From: Termitomyces sp. T153
Lineage: Eukaryota > Basidiomycota > Agaricomycetes > Agaricales > Lyophyllaceae
Assembly (NCBI GenBank): GCA_018296165.2
Contig: JACKQL020000044.1
Location: 186,001 to 250,000 of the forward strand
Direction: 5' to 3'
Length of the DNA stretch: 64,000 nucleotides
The position numbers and the translations under genes are program-made. The notes beneath the pieces were generated by a model. That model ran no database searches. It saw only the letters and a list, made by a program, of their open reading frames with translations, and was not told the origin of the DNA. Shown here piece after piece: positions 12,151 to 24,141 of this stretch (positions within the stretch are counted from its first letter, which is position 1; every line of letters starts with the position of its first letter).

Positions 12151-13474
12151 TCTGAACAGTAAGGGTAGACCCTTATGTAAGCAGAGAAATACCCTTGATA
12201 TTGCCTTCAATAGCACCAGACACAGTTGATTTTGAACACTTTGAAGTCATAAAATATGGAGTAAGGACACTACTCTGCAAGTTATGAACAATCTTATTCT
12301 TATATTCAAATACCATGATGATAGTGATTAAATTTTACAGGAAATGAAACTTCTTAAAATCATTCGAACTACCCAGATCTCAAAAGAAACTACACATGGA
12401 TTTTTGTGACACAGGATTTTGCTAGTCACATGCTGCTATGGAAGCAGTACAGTTGACACTTCATAAAAAGAAACATACATTTCATTTTTAGTATCTCAAA
12501 AAATAGGGAGAGTTTTTAAAGCTACTCTGGCACACAGGAAAGATACACAACTCCTCAATCAAACTCAAAACTGTGCACAGCAGAAGATATTGCACAAGGT
12601 CTGACAGGCCCTGCAGCTGCATGGGAAGGGTGTTAGTTCCCAGTGTTGTCAGTTCCCAGTGTTGTCTACCTTAGCCTATGTGAATCAGCCAAATATCCAT
12701 TTTGAATAGCCTGTACTCCAAGAAGGACAAGGGATCCAAAGATCAAGGTCATAAGACAGTAATATCACTAGCTTTAGGATGAATTTGGAGCCCCTGAACC
12801 TGCTTGAACACATTGAAGAGATGTTCAGGGCTCTCATCATTTCTGCTTCACCATCCAGCCTCATGACACCAGAAGTGCCCTCAAGTTAGACTCTGCCATC
12901 TCAGGAACTTTCTTTTGAACATTCAACTTGGTATATGTATTGTGACTGTTTTCATGGAGGTTTTGCAACTTCTCCTCAATGTTTTGAACCAGAATGGCTT
13001 GTCAGTCTCCTATGTTTCAGTCCAAATGAAGCAGTCTCTCAATGCTCTCTTGGAGCAGCTCATTGTACTGCCTCTGGACCTCATGTACCTGCATATGATG
13101 ATGTGGAACCTTTCTACTTCAATTTTTGTTGAGCAAGCATTAAATTTGTTGAGCCAAGGTTCAGTTTGGTACATTCAGCATCATTTCCAAGTTACTCAAT
13201 GCTTTTCCAAAGCATATGGATATTACACAAATGATAAAGTGACTTGAGGAAGCCAAAGCATTGACTATAGCTGGTCACTGCCCTTCATGCAATGCTGCTG
13301 TGTTCTGCTTGAATAGCTATAAATATTTGCCAACCACTTCTCCAACTTGTAGCTGCCTTTCAAGATCACAAAGTATTCCATGGACTCCAGAATTTACCTC
13401 AGGAATGTTTTCCTGCTGGACAAAGACAGAGTTTCATTCACTCTATGTTTCAACAATTGAAGAAGCATCTGTGT
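12151..13474. other. Decayed CpG-poor DNA, possible antisense coding remnant
   Basis: No intact gene is present. The minus-strand translation of about 12900-13200 gives interrupted stretches rich in Gln, Glu and Leu that look like a helical or coiled-coil protein. It has many stops and no recognisable domain. The stretch probably derives from a transposon, because it leads directly into a Helitron fragment at about 13475. Confidence 0.3.
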
Positions 13475-13829
13475 AGCTAGGAATTGAAGGAGACTTGAAC
13501 TGTTACAAATGACAGATCCTGATGATTGTCATGCAAATATAAACAATAGATCTTTGGAAGAGATCAATACTGTGGTTGTCCCACCACTTCAATTGGGGCC
13601 TGGGAGTATGGAAACTGGGGGTAACAAATCAATCTATAGAATCTGGGGCTATGGGATCTGAGGGTTTGAGGCTTAATCACCAATCTATAGCCACCACTTC
13701 TGGCTATTCAGGACAACCTACCAGGCAGCTAGCACCTGCTGATGATCCATTCTCTATGGTCATTCCTGAAACTGTTTAGCCTGGAGGATGGAATGCTCCT
13801 CTACAGAATCCCTTACCTAGATTGGTGCC
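13475..13829 (+). mobile_element. Helitron fragment (N-terminal Q-rich ORF), plus strand
   Basis: The sequence matches the start of the Q-rich ORF of Helitron B (complement of about 23700-24090), including LEQLQMTDPDD-like, HQSIATTSG and VIPETV-like segments. It is in the opposite orientation to that Helitron. It stops exactly where the 5' LTR of gypsy G1 begins at 13830, so an older Helitron copy was the target of G1. The rest of the copy is not found on the far side of G1. Confidence 0.75.
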
Positions 13830-14269
13830 TGTTAGGAGACATCCCACTTGTTTCCCCTTCTCCTTCTCCAGTTCTTGTCAGATTTGCTCTGCTATAGTTT
13901 TCCTTTCTTCTCCTTCCTTTTCCCTATCTATTGGTCCTAGTTTCAACTCTCAGGCTGCACTGGTTCTCTGTCTGTAACTCAGACAAGTGTGGCCCCTTTG
14001 ACACTCCCACCAGCTTATGTAACTGCTGATCAATTGCTGATACATCAATTTTGTCTTTTTCTCTGTTATACTGTACAGTTGTTTCTCATGCTTCTGAAGC
14101 CTCTGAAGCATCACACCTGGCCTAGGGAATCCCCAGACTTGTTCTCTTTGGATTTTCCTTTGCTAGGTGAGTAGTTATCTCAGTAGACACTGTACAGTAC
14201 TGAATAGACTTTGGATTTCCCTTTGCCAGCTGTGTGATTGAGCCACAGCCTCCAGAGGTCACCCTTACA
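13830..14269 (+). repeat. 5' LTR of gypsy element G1 (440 bp)
   Basis: The LTR begins TGTTAGGAG and ends CACCCTTACA, giving the TG...CA ends and the near-inverted TGTTAGGG/CCCTTACA termini of family G. Its length equals the sum of the two halves of the 3' LTR (17628-17866 plus 27019-27219, also 440 bp). The matching lengths show that these are the two LTRs of one insertion. Confidence 0.9.
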
Positions 14270-14292
14270 GCAGAACAAGTCTCTAGATTTGG

Positions 14293-14305
14293 TCTGGGAG
14301 CCCCC
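14293..14305 (+). other. Candidate primer binding site, G1
   Basis: TGGTCTGGGAGCC lies about 20 nt after the 5' LTR. It starts with TGG as a tRNA-primed binding site would, since it is complementary to a tRNA 3' CCA end. The same motif with small changes follows the 5' LTRs of G6 and H. The unusual distance from the LTR leaves a self-priming mechanism possible. Confidence 0.3.
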
Positions 14306-14386
14306 TTTTCAATTACTTGAGCTTCTACTTGGTTCCTCAAAAGGTCTCTCCTCCACCAGTATCTTAGTGCCTCCTGTGCCCCTCCT

Positions 14387-16976
14387 ATGACCCAGCCAAC
14401 CCCTCCAGCACCTCCCCCTGATGCTTCAAGCCCCCAGGACAATGCCTGGAGTTGTTTGCTGTCCCTGGAGAGACAGATTCAACTTACTCAAGCCTCCTTA
14501 CTTCCCACATGGCTGAACTCACTGGACTCCATCAAACTACTGAAGCAGTGTCCTTTTCTCTCCAAGCACTTCTGGAATGTCTCCCCCTTGCTCCTACCAC
14601 ACCTCCAATGCCCTCAGCAGATGCAGAATGGTTTGTGTCTGCACCTAGCTCAGGATTTTTGGCTCCAGCTGCTACAGAATAGCTCATGTCTGCATCTGGC
14701 TTAGACTTTTCAGCTCCTCATTCCAAACTCCCTTGTCCTCCACTCCCTGATGTATATGATGGAGATTGTAAGGCTAGAGAACATTTCCTCCAGTTCTGTA
14801 TCACCTATATCCAGCTAAGCAGTGAAGCCTTTATCTTGGATGCCTTGAAAATTGCCTAGGTTCTCTCCTATATGAAGGCTGGTTGAGCCTCAACCTATGC
14901 ACTGCATATCTTCTAATGCCCAGGAGGAGTTGAGAGTTTCTCTGGCTGGATGGAGTTTGAGAAGGAGTTCCAAACAGAGTTCTTCCCCCTTGACCCCACC
15001 AAAACCACAGCTCTTTCCTTTTGAGACCAAACTCAGTATAGTCAAGAAAAGTGGTCACTTGATGAGTACATCAACTCTTTTCATGCCTTAGTTAAACAGG
15101 CTGAATATCTGGACAGTCTACAACTCTGCCTAACCTTCTGTGATGGACTGCACCCCTCACTCAGGGATTGTATTGACAGCATGGCAGAGAGGTGCCCAGA
15201 TGATGAGCATGTTGATACCTAGTACAAGGTGGCACATGAGCAGTGGCAGCTCATGGAACTGCAACATGAGTTGCAGCAGACAAAACCCTCAACCTTCCCT
15301 TTTTCTTGTGGAGGGTTCACCCTCTGAGCTCCCTCTTCCACACCTGCATTAGCATCCCCATGAGTGGGTACAGCTCCTCCCTTCATGCCTCATGCTGCCC
15401 CCCTGCACTCCCTACCCCAAGGAGTCCCAATGGATGTTGATACTTCCTGATAGCAGTCCTTTACTCCTTTGCTGTGTTGACACTGTGGAAAGGCAGGTCA
15501 TTTTGCCCATTACTGTCCTCAAGGGCTAGAAGTCCACTACTTGTCAGCATCAGAGCAAGAAGAGCTGCTCATCCAACTCCTTGCAGCCCAGGATGCCACA
15601 GGAACCTCCTCTCCAGATGCACCTATAGCTGTCCATTCTGAGGAAGTGGTCAATGTATTGGAGGAGGTTCCTACAGAGTCTGAGGATTTTTGAGAGGGCA
15701 ACAGATAACCAGTACACCCCCATTGCCCAGCACTAATCATTTTGCCCCCCTGTCCATATAATCAAATATATCTGTTGCCATTGTTGATACTATGCCTGAA
15801 ATGATAAGCCTCTCCTCAGACATACAAACTCTCTCTCCAGCTAAAGTCTCAGCTGGAAACACACTCCCTAGCCCATGCCTTCAGATCCCTGCATAGGAAT
15901 GTTGCCTCCCCCATTGTTGTGTTGTTGCTTCCACCCCTTCTACCAACTCCCTGAAGCTACAAGTGGAAATTGAGATGATGGACACCCAGCAGATCTGAAG
16001 TGTGGTTGCCCTCCTTGACAGTGGCATAACAGGCCTCTTCCTCAACACTGACTATGTGCAACAACACTGCCTGACCACTTGCTCCCTTTCCCATCCTATC
16101 CCTGTATACAATGTTGATGGCATGCTCAATGAAGCTGGCTCTATTTGCTCTGTGGTGGACCTAGTCCTCTGCTACCAAGACCATTCAGAGTGAGCTGCTT
16201 TTGCTGTCACCAGTTTGGCAAAGCAAGACATGATCTTAGGGTTCACCTGGCTATATGAACACAACCCAGAGATTGACTGGACTAAGAGTGAGGTGAAGAT
16301 GAGTTGTTGCCCATGTCACTGCATTACCTGTGCAGAAGAAGCCTATAAGGAGCAGAGAGCCAAGGTTTGTGAGCATGCAGCTGTGCATGCCTGTCACACT
16401 GGGCATCTCCCTTATGCTGATCTTGACTTGACCTCCTGAGTCCCCCTCCTCTGGCATTCCCTCAGAGGCCCTCTACAAGGATATCTGGGGTGTTGGGTGT
16501 AAATCTCTAGAGGAAGAGGAAGGTGAAGGAGAATGGATCCATACTCCAGATGCAGAGTTCCCAGATGAGACTATAGAGGTGGGTGATTGGATCTATGCTA
16601 CAACCCTCTGCCCCACTCCTACAGTGGCAGAGATTTGAGCCAGTCAGACTACTTCTCAGTGTCTGGCTGAGGCATTTGTGGCAAACTCACAACCCAAGCC
16701 TTTCCATAGCACTGTTCCCAATCACCTCCATGACTTTGAGAATGTATTCTCCAAGGCCTCCTTTGATTCACTTCTGGAGTGCAAACAGTGGGATAATCCA
16801 ATTGAGCTGATACCAGATGCAGAGCCCTCCAGCTGCAAGGTCTATCCACTTGTACCCTATGAGCAGGATGAGCTGGATGCTTTCCTGCAGGAGAATCTTA
16901 GCTCAGAAAAATATGACCATCTTCAATGGCCTCCCCAGTCTTCTTTATTAAGAAGAAGGATGGGTCTCTTTGTCTA
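14387..16976 (+). pseudogene. G1 gag-protease-start of RT, decayed
   Basis: The gag region opens with MTQPTPPAPPP at 14387 and continues through the capsid-like region. It ends in a CCHC knuckle at about 15470 (C-x-HCGKAGHFAHYC, with a TGA in place of the first internal codon). An aspartic protease with ALLDSGITG follows at about 16005-16040. The linker then leads to the first RT residues (IKKKDGSLCLV-like, frameshifted) near 16970. Stops occur throughout, for example TAA at 14914. The catalytic part of RT, RNase H and the first part of integrase are missing, because 16976 joins directly to the integrase zinc-binding region. Confidence 0.85.
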
Positions 16977-17215
16977 GTTCAGGATTCATTGTAGAACAAC
17001 ATTATGACTCTCAGGTAGCTGGACATCTTGGAAGGTGGAATATGCTGGAGCTGGTATCCTGGAAGTATTGGTGGCCACAGATCTCCCAATATGTAGGCAC
17101 CTACACTAGCACCTGTGACCTCTGTCTCCACACCAAGCCTCACTGCCAAGCACCTATGGGCCAGCTCCACCCACTCCCTATCCCAGCTGCTTGCTGGAGT
17201 GTTGCATACCCTTAG
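16977..17215 (+). pseudogene. G1 integrase zinc-binding fragment
   Basis: The translation gives EQHYDSQVAGHLGRW and later TCDLCLHTKPHCQ, the H-H-C-C zinc-binding region at the start of a gypsy integrase. It follows directly after the truncated RT start, revealing a deletion of roughly 1.4 kb relative to G6. A second deletion after the CWSVA segment removes the integrase catalytic core. Confidence 0.8.
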
Positions 17216-17250
17216 CATACTGACTTAAGCTCCCAGTAGGCCTATGCCAA

Positions 17251-17616
17251 TTGCACCCTGTCTTTAATATAGTCAAGTCATTTCCAGCTCCAGAGGATTC
17301 AATTCCAGGCTGTCACTTTAAGCCACCCCCACCACCAGTCCTGGTCAATGATGAGGAGAACTATGAGGTGGAGGAAATCTTGGACAGCAGGGTATTCCAA
17401 GGGAAGTTGCAGTTCAAGGTGAAATGGAAGGGATATGGCATTGAGGACATCACTTGGGAACCACAGGCTAATGTTCATGCATCAGATTTGGTCCAGGACT
17501 TCTACCATAGGCATCTCAATGCCCCAAAAGCTATTCAAGGCATCAACCCTATTTCACCAGCTGACCAGGCAATTTGTAACTTCTTCTACCCAGTGCATCA
17601 AGGTGCTGCACCCTAG
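17251..17616 (+). pseudogene. G1 integrase C-terminal chromodomain
   Basis: The open frame carries a clear chromodomain: YEVEEILDSRVFQGKLQFKV, then KWKGYG and TWEPQANV. This marks G1 as a chromovirus. In that group of Ty3/gypsy elements, integrase carries a domain that can bind modified histone H3 and direct insertion to heterochromatin. The frame ends in QGAAP just before the polypurine tract. Confidence 0.85.
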
Positions 17617-17627
17617 AAGGGGGGTGA
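17612..17627 (+). other. Polypurine tract of G1
   Basis: CTAGAAGGGGGGTGA lies directly before the 3' LTR start TGTTAGGGG at 17628. It is the expected plus-strand primer site for reverse transcription. The same arrangement precedes the 3' LTRs of G6 (about 63052-63064) and H (complement of 50941-50956). Confidence 0.75.
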
Positions 17628-17866
17628 TGTTAGGGGATGTCCCACTGGTTTCCCCTTCTTCTTCTCCAGTTCTTGTCAGATTTGCTCTGCTATAGTTTTC
17701 CTTTATTCCCCTTCCTTTTCCCTATCTATTAGTCCTATTTTCAACCCTCAGGCTGCACCAGTTCTCTGTCCATAATTCAGACAAGTGTGGCCCCTTTGAT
17801 ACTGCCACTTGCTTATGTAACTGCTGACCAATTGCTGACACATCACTTTTGTCTTTTTCTCTGTCA
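17628..17866 (+). repeat. 3' LTR of G1, first half (split by Helitrons)
   Basis: The LTR runs TGTTAGGGG to CTGTCA and then breaks at a Helitron end. The 5' LTR of the same element continues at this point with TACTGTACAGTTG, which is found at 27019. The split is therefore exact, between an A and a T. Confidence 0.92.
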
Positions 17867-17867
17867 T

Positions 17868-17905
17868 GAGCTACGCCCCATGCCTTCGGCATGGGCCTGT
17901 AGCTC
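17868..17905. repeat. Helitron B 3' terminal hairpin
   Basis: The arms GAGCTAC and GTAGCTC (7 bp) enclose a small internal loop, then CCCATGCC and GGCATGGG (8 bp) with loop TTC. Fifteen pairs in 38 nt make this a strong structure. It lies at the extreme 3' end of the element on the minus strand and matches the transposition-termination hairpin of Helitrons. The usual spacer and CTRR end are absent. Confidence 0.85.
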
Positions 17906-17907
17906 TT

Positions 17908-18319
17908 GCTTCATCCCAGACCCAACCTCACTTCGTTCAGTTAGGTCCTCGATATTCTACTCAATGCTTCATTCCAGACCCAACCTCACTTCGTTCGGTT
18001 AGGTCTTTGTATTTCTAACTCAATGCTTTATCCCAGACCCAACCTCACTTTGTTTGGTTAGGTCTTTGTATTTCTAACTCAGTGCTTCATCCCAGACCCA
18101 ACCTCACTTTGTTCAGTTAGGTCTTTGTATTTCTAACTCAATGCTTTATCCCAGACCCAACCTCACTTTGTTCAGTTAGGTCTTTGTATTTCTAACTCAA
18201 TGCTTTATCCCAGACCCAACCTCACTTTGTTTGGTTAGGTCCTTGTATTTCAAACTTAATGCTTCATCCCAGACCCAACCTCACTTTGTTTGGTTAGGTC
18301 TTTGTATTTTGTTGACCAA
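17908..18319. repeat. Minisatellite, 7 units of 58-59 bp
   Basis: Units start at 17908, 17966, 18025, 18084, 18143, 18202 and 18261. Each begins GCTTCATCCCAGACCCAACC or a close variant and contains TTCGGTTAGGTC or a relative. The first unit is 58 bp and has a distinct tail (CTCGATATTCTACTCAAT). The last ends TTTGTATTTTGTTGACCAAG. The array sits just inside the terminal hairpin of Helitron B. Confidence 0.95.
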
Positions 18320-18599
18320 GTGTTGCTTTTCTCTTACCATTCAATACACTGAGACTTCATCTATAAACCAATCATGTATCTATATTACATTATTAATAAA
18401 ATACTACAATGTCCACTGGTATATATTAGAGATGCTGAAAATTATAAAAGTTAGTACTAACCAACCAATTATTTCAACTGTCACACTGACATTTGTAAAC
18501 CATTAAGGATATCTATACTACATGGTCCAGCTATAGACATTAGGTGCTGAAGTTCATAGAAGTTAGCAATTTTTTGCTTGAATCCAACAAAACTCACAC

Positions 18600-21500
18600 T
18601 TACATTTGTAAACCATTCAAGATTTCCTGATAGACAATATTTGCAGTCTTTCTTGATGTGTTTTCTGGGTCCAAGATGACTTTGATACGATCTCCTGATG
18701 TGCACTGTGAGAGTACAACATAAAGTTGGCCATGTGGAAAAACTCCTGATCGAAGGTCCAATGCAACATGCTTGACTGATTGACCCTGAGACTTGTTGAT
18801 AGTTATGGCAAAGGCCAATCAAACTGGGAATTGTCTCCTGCACAATGGAATTGGCAAATCTTCTTCAGACACATCCATGTTGATTCTTGGAATCAAAACA
18901 ATTGATCCTGCAAACTTGGCATCTCCACTGATGATTCTACATCTGAGAACTCTGGTGCTGATGTGAGTGACAATCATTCTTGTCCCATTGCAAAGTCCTT
19001 TGGTTGTATCCAAATTCCTGAGCAGCATGACAGGAACACCAATCTTCAGAGCCAATTTAGCCAAAAGCAAACTGCTGGCTCTGAGAGAGTTGAGGTATTC
19101 CATTGGATACAATCCAAGGCCATTAGGATTCCTATCATCAGATATGACAGAGTCTGCACTCTGCAAGATTTTCTCTTCTCCTGGACATCTCTGCAGAACT
19201 TCAGAGTTGATATCCTCTACATCAGAGTTCTTGCCAGAAAGGATAGAACGGTCCAGGTAATACTGATCATCTTGATGGTGATCAATATGAGAATAAGTGG
19301 AAGAGATCAATCCAGTGACAGAATTGTCATCACAGATCATGATTTCTGGAAGTTGTACTGTTTCTTCAGGCCCAAGGTTTTTTTCAGCACCAACATCCAA
19401 TAACCAAGCTGCATGAGCAATGTTATCAGGAGTCTGATCCAATCTCATGTTTTGAACCAAGTAGTGGACTTGAATCTGATCCCAAAGTCTTCCCCTTTTG
19501 AGTGAAGCAGCAATCATCTGCTGTCTGAGTCCTTGTTGGATAACTGGGAGAGTTTGCCTAAAATCTCCTCCAAACACCACAGTCACTCCACCAAAAGGAA
19601 CATCCTTCTCCAGAATGTCTCTGAACCCTCGATCCACAGAGTCAATGGCATTTTTGTGTTGCATTGGAACTTCATCCCAGATGACAACTTTGGTCTGGAG
19701 TAAGAGTTGAGACAACTGAGTTCCTCTTTTGATATTGGCAATGGATGTATCCAGACCAGGAATGGGGATTTTGAACCTTGAATGTGCAGTTCTACCACCC
19801 TCCAGCAATAAAGCAGCAATCCCAGATGATGCTACACATAATGCCACATCTCCATTGGACCGAACAGCAGAAGCCAAAGTGTTGCACACAAATGTTTTGC
19901 CACATCCACCTGCACTGTGAATGAATATCATCTTGCCCAAGTTGTTGTCCACAGAGTCATAACTTCATTGAAGGCCCCCAGTTGTTCACCATTAAACCTG
20001 GCCTTGTTTTCATCCACCCTTCTCTTCAACTCTTCAACATTATAATCTGTTTCTTCTTGCAAAAGCCTATTTCCTGAAATCATTTAATCAGTATCAATGT
20101 CAACTCTTTATACAATGTCCAACTTGCCTGGAATCACATTCCAAACTTGTTGGGGTTCTGGCATGTTTGGAAAGTCTTGAAGAGTCTTGCCAAAATTCTT
20201 CAGATTGTCATTGATTAGATAAAGGCCATAGTCATAGACATCTTCATCAGTAAAGACTCTGTCCCTGTACTGCCTGATATTCTCCAATCTGTGTTGAAGA
20301 TCATCACAAATGGAGTGCTTGAATTCGTCCCATAGAGCCTCTGGAGTGGTAGGAGCACAGTGGAATAGGATAGTGCAAAAGAGCTGTCTGAGAGCTGATC
20401 CTGATTGGATTGGAGCAGCTTCAGCAAGACACTGCCTCCATTCTGCATCATCTTCTAGAAGACCAAGGGCCTTGCATGCCTCCTTGTAAGTAGGATAAGT
20501 GTGGCCATTGACTGTCCTGAGATCAGCCCATGATGTTGCATTGGTCACAACTGTCAGGAGCATCCTAAGGTAGAACCTTTCTCCCTGTTGGGGTGAAGCA
20601 AAGTACATCCTCCCAATAGCTGTTCCTCTCTGCCTCTCCTTCCAGGTCCTTTTGGAAGCTTCATAGACAAACTTGGTTGGAAAGCTCTGATAAGTGGTGT
20701 TGTTATTAGGGAATCTGGCATTGGCTTCAAACCAAGCAGTGAGTGCAGTCTTGTTTGCATTAGGCCTGGCAGCTACCATCTCCAAAGGCTCATTATCTTG
20801 AAAGTAGACTTCATGTTGGCCCTCCAAATGCACAGGTAATCAATATACAGGGGGATGTTCTCCATGCATGTTGAATTCAAAGATGTGCCAGCAAGCCTCA
20901 GGTGCAGAGATGTATCTGGCATCCAAGTGTTCCTTGATTTCATCCCTCTGGTCCATCTGCTCTCCAGCAATCTCCAAAGTTGTCCTATCATGGCCTTTGT
21001 AGATGTACTTGTGAATGTACTTGATGGCTTCCACTGAAGCACAGACCTCCACATTGATGTGACATTTGTACTTGGCTGAGAGATAAGGGTTGTATGGAAC
21101 AACATCTTGATTGTCATAACAATGACCATTCTTTTCAAAGAAGCGGCCATTGTCAGGCCTGGCATATTGAGGATAGCCATTATCTCCATACTGAGTAGCC
21201 TCTTGGAATTCCTTTGGGTATTTCTTGGAACATTTGCCATCTACCATGCACTTAGCATTAGGTTTGGCAGCTCCACATGGACCATGGACCATGTTGGCAG
21301 TAACAACCTGACAACAAAGATAAGTAACTGAATTCAGGATTCAAACAAAGCCAATACCTGATACAATTGAGGCTGAGTGACTGGATCTGGAATCTGAGCA
21401 GAGACAATGGAATCCACATCAGGTGCATCCTTGATTCTGTGATGGCAATGGAAAAAGATCAAGATGTGCATATGTGGAAGTCCTCTCTTTTGGAATTCAA

Positions 21501-23280
21501 TGGTATGAACATAAGCCACACAGCTGCCAAAGAGACCTTCCTTGATCTCCTTTACCACAGCATTCTTCTTGAGTTCAAAAACTCTGGCAACAATATCAGG
21601 TCGATCAGCAGCTGTTTGCCTTTTCCCATTGACTGCAGGTTCCTTCAAGAGAGCTTCTTCAATTTCTGACCACTTTGGATTAGCAGTCATAGTCAAGAAG
21701 AGGTCAGGTTTTCCAAAATTCCTGCAGATAGCCATAGAGTCCTGGAATAATTGCTGCATCTGTCGATCACTTCCAGTATGGGAGGATGGGAGGATAACAC
21801 GTCGGCTTTGTGGGGTGACTTGTTCATCTCCAGCAGCAGCATCCACTACTCCCTGATAAACTTCAGCTCTGATCTTCTTCTGATTGTGTCGAATCCAATT
21901 CAACTTGTTTTGTTCAGTGGAAGCCCATGCATCTACAACATATTGTTGAAATAGCCTCCCACTCCAGAGTAATGGTGCATTGAATTCCAAAGTCCTTTGC
22001 TGCAGCCTGTATGCATAATATGCTGTTTGGGTGACCTTTGCTGATCTTTGTTGATTCTGTGGTCCAAAATGAGAGCGAATGTTGGTGTGAAATCCAGGCT
22101 GTCCAGTGGGAAAGATGATGGTATAATGCAATGGAGTGTAATATGGGTGCAAGTGACTGATCTGCTTCAATTGACCTCCATGCAAGTGCAAGACTATATC
22201 ACAATTATTTGATCGCTCTTCTGAGCCATCTCCTGGAATTACAGCTGCAACTCCCTCCTGTTCATTAGGGTCATTATAGCATCGAGGATCTCCAAAATCA
22301 GCTGTAAGTTTGACAGAAAGCCTTTGTGGTTGGCCTTCTGGAACTTCTCCCATGATCTGCCTGGCCTGCTTGTATAAGCCAATGAGGGGATTGACTCTAG
22401 CAAGCATATCCTGCAAAGAGGCCATTATCTGAGGATCAAGCCTGGGATTGTTCTGTTGACGAAAAGCCAATTGCTGATTGTGATTGTAAAAGTAGAGCTG
22501 TGCATATACAGGCAGATTGCCTTCAATAGGAAGCAAGGCACCTGTCAAATGATGTAGCTCTCCATTGATCCTAAAGCTGTATGGTCCAGGAGCATTGGCA
22601 ATGGCATGATCAATTTTGACTCCCAGAGATGTGAGTGCAAAGGCTGCATTGTATTGACGGATTGATGTTTTAAAAGTGTCAGAGAGAGGATGATGCCCAT
22701 GGAGCAGGTTCAATAAATCTGCTGGAGCATCTCGAAGCCTGGGCAAGTTTACTTGGCCTTGTAAGCAGCACATGCCAAACTTTGGGCTGTTTCTAGTAGA
22801 CTTGGTGAGCTTTTCCGCATCAAAATGTAAAGCTTGGCAGTGTGGACATATGACAGTCATAGGACCAAGATAGTGTGGAGGGTATTCAATCAAGTAAGGT
22901 TGCCTTCCTCTTAGAACAGGCTGAATAGGACCAAGCTGTGGTGGAATAGGAAGCTCAAGGGGAGGCTGTTCAGCAGGATTTTGTAGTCCTGCTGGATGGT
23001 TGGGTGGAGCAGGGTCCAAGTCTTCTGCAGGTCTCTGTTGAACAGGATCAACATATTCCAAGTCATCATCAGAAGGGATGTCATCCTGAGGACCCAATGG
23101 CACATCAAGGGGAGGATCCATTTGCTCTGCTGGTTGATGTCTGGTAGGATCAACATATTCCAAGTCATCCTCAGAAGATATATCATTCTGAGGACCTAAA
23201 TCATTGAAATCCTCTTCCAGATCAGCTTCATGTTGCTGTTGCCAGCCTTGAAAGATCCTTTGAGCCATAGCTGCATTCAA
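18600..23280 (-). pseudogene. Helitron B Rep-helicase (RepHel)
   Basis: The first exon (23280-21358) opens with an acidic N-terminus, then a CxxC-type knuckle (ICPHCQALHF). It ends with the Rep HUH motif GLPHMHILIFF. A 50-nt GT-AG intron (21357-21308) leads to the exon with the two-tyrosine motif YIHKYIYKGHD (about 21020). The SF1 helicase follows, with Walker A AGGCGKT (about 19930), the DEAD-box-like VVIWDEVPMQ (about 19690), and a final [12 protein letters not shown] plus a VLSQCTSGD motif. Defects are TGA at 20842-20840 in VY*LPVHLEG, where Arg is expected; a one-base deletion near 19963; and TGA at 18821-18819, where Helitron A still has CGA. A GC-AG intron near 20130-20080 is likely. 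The protein would nick and unwind DNA for rolling-circle transposition. Confidence 0.88.
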
Positions 23281-23340
23281 AGGCCTATGTTCAGGATCTA
23301 GATCAATATGCTATTGAACTTTGTTAGTTAAAGTAGCATT

Positions 23341-24141
23341 TCAAAGAAGTGTTTGACTGACTTCTTGTTCCTGTTGCCTCAATCTTTCCTCCTCCCTCAG
23401 CCTTGCCTGATGCAAGATGGCCAGAGCTTGTTGTTGCCTCTCCTGCTCTTCAACCATAGCAATATGTCTCAGCCTTTGCTGCTCCTGCAATGCTGCTAGT
23501 GCATGCTGTTGTTGAATTTGGTGGTCTGCCATTACTTCTCTATGAGCATCTGGTCTCACTCTCCTCAGTGCAGGAGCAGGTAGAAAAGGCACCAATCTAG
23601 GTAAGGGATTCTGCAAAGGAGCATTCCAACCTTCTGGCAAAACTGTTTCTGGAATAACCATAGCAGCTTGAGCAACAGCAGACTGATTGAGTCTATTGCC
23701 TCTGTTCTGTATAGAAGCAGATGGAGGTGGCACCATTCTAGGGATAGGATTCTGTAAAGGAGCATCCCACCCTTCAGGCAAAACAGTTTCAGGAATCACT
23801 ATAGAAAATGGATCATCAGCAGCTGCTGGCTGCCTAATAGGTCTTCCTGAAGAGCCAGAAGTGGTGGCTATAGATTGGTGATCAAGTCTCAAACCCCCAG
23901 TTCCCATACCCCCAGTTCCCATAGATTGATTAATACCCCCAGTTCCCATACCCCCAGGCCTCAATTGAAGTGGTGGGACAACCACAGTATTGATCTGTTC
24001 CAAAGATCTATTGTTTCTATTTGCACGACGATCATCAGGATCTGTCATTTGTAACTGTTCAAGTCTCCTCTGAATCCTAGCTTGTTGCCTTTGGCTTTCA
24101 GGAGTAGTAGGTGGTTGCCTGAAACATCCATTGTTAAGCAT
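23341..24141 (-). CDS. Helitron-borne Q-rich protein with duplicated segment
   Basis: This open frame of about 266 codons has no stops. It lies upstream of the Rep-helicase gene and points the same way. It contains a Gly-Met-rich stretch (GMGTGGINQSMGTGG), then two copies of a 24-residue segment beginning VIPETVLPEGW and ending PRMVP or PRLVP. It ends in a Gln/Glu-rich predicted coiled coil (QQQHALAALQEQQ). The ATG at 24141 is the first in frame. A splice acceptor (TTTCAG, about 24120) suggests that the true start could be an upstream exon. No enzyme domain is visible. It may be an accessory protein or an N-terminal exon of RepHel; the fragment at 13475-13829 shows that it travels with the family. 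Confidence 0.55.
   Translation of the reverse strand: MLNNGCFRQPPTTPESQRQQARIQRRLEQLQMTDPDDRRANRNNRSLEQINTVVVPPLQLRPGGMGTGGINQSMGTGGMGTGGLRLDHQSIATTSGSSGRPIRQPAAADDPFSIVIPETVLPEGWDAPLQNPIPRMVPPPSASIQNRGNRLNQSAVAQAAMVIPETVLPEGWNAPLQNPLPRLVPFLPAPALRRVRPDAHREVMADHQIQQQHALAALQEQQRLRHIAMVEEQERQQQALAILHQARLREEERLRQQEQEVSQTLL

Noticed and set aside
12915..13247. Plus-strand open frame rich in Leu and Val as a membrane protein
   Set aside because: It lies in CpG-poor decayed DNA. The opposite strand reads like a helical protein remnant, and the hydrophobic plus-strand peptide is the expected antisense of that.
17930..18310. GGTTAGGT in every minisatellite unit as interstitial telomere repeat
   Set aside because: Only one TTAGG-like word occurs per 59-bp unit, and not in tandem. 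True fungal telomere repeats are TTAGGG runs.
17908..18506. Open frames through the minisatellites (for example plus strand 24598-24852) as repeat proteins
   Set aside because: The 59-bp period is not a multiple of three, so any frame shifts each unit. The frames have no start context or conserved product and simply reflect missing stops in the repeat.
18963..19403. Long plus-strand frames opposite the Helitron helicase
   Set aside because: They are shadows of the real minus-strand helicase gene, with no motifs of their own. The same shadow appears over the second helicase copy at 25877-26317.
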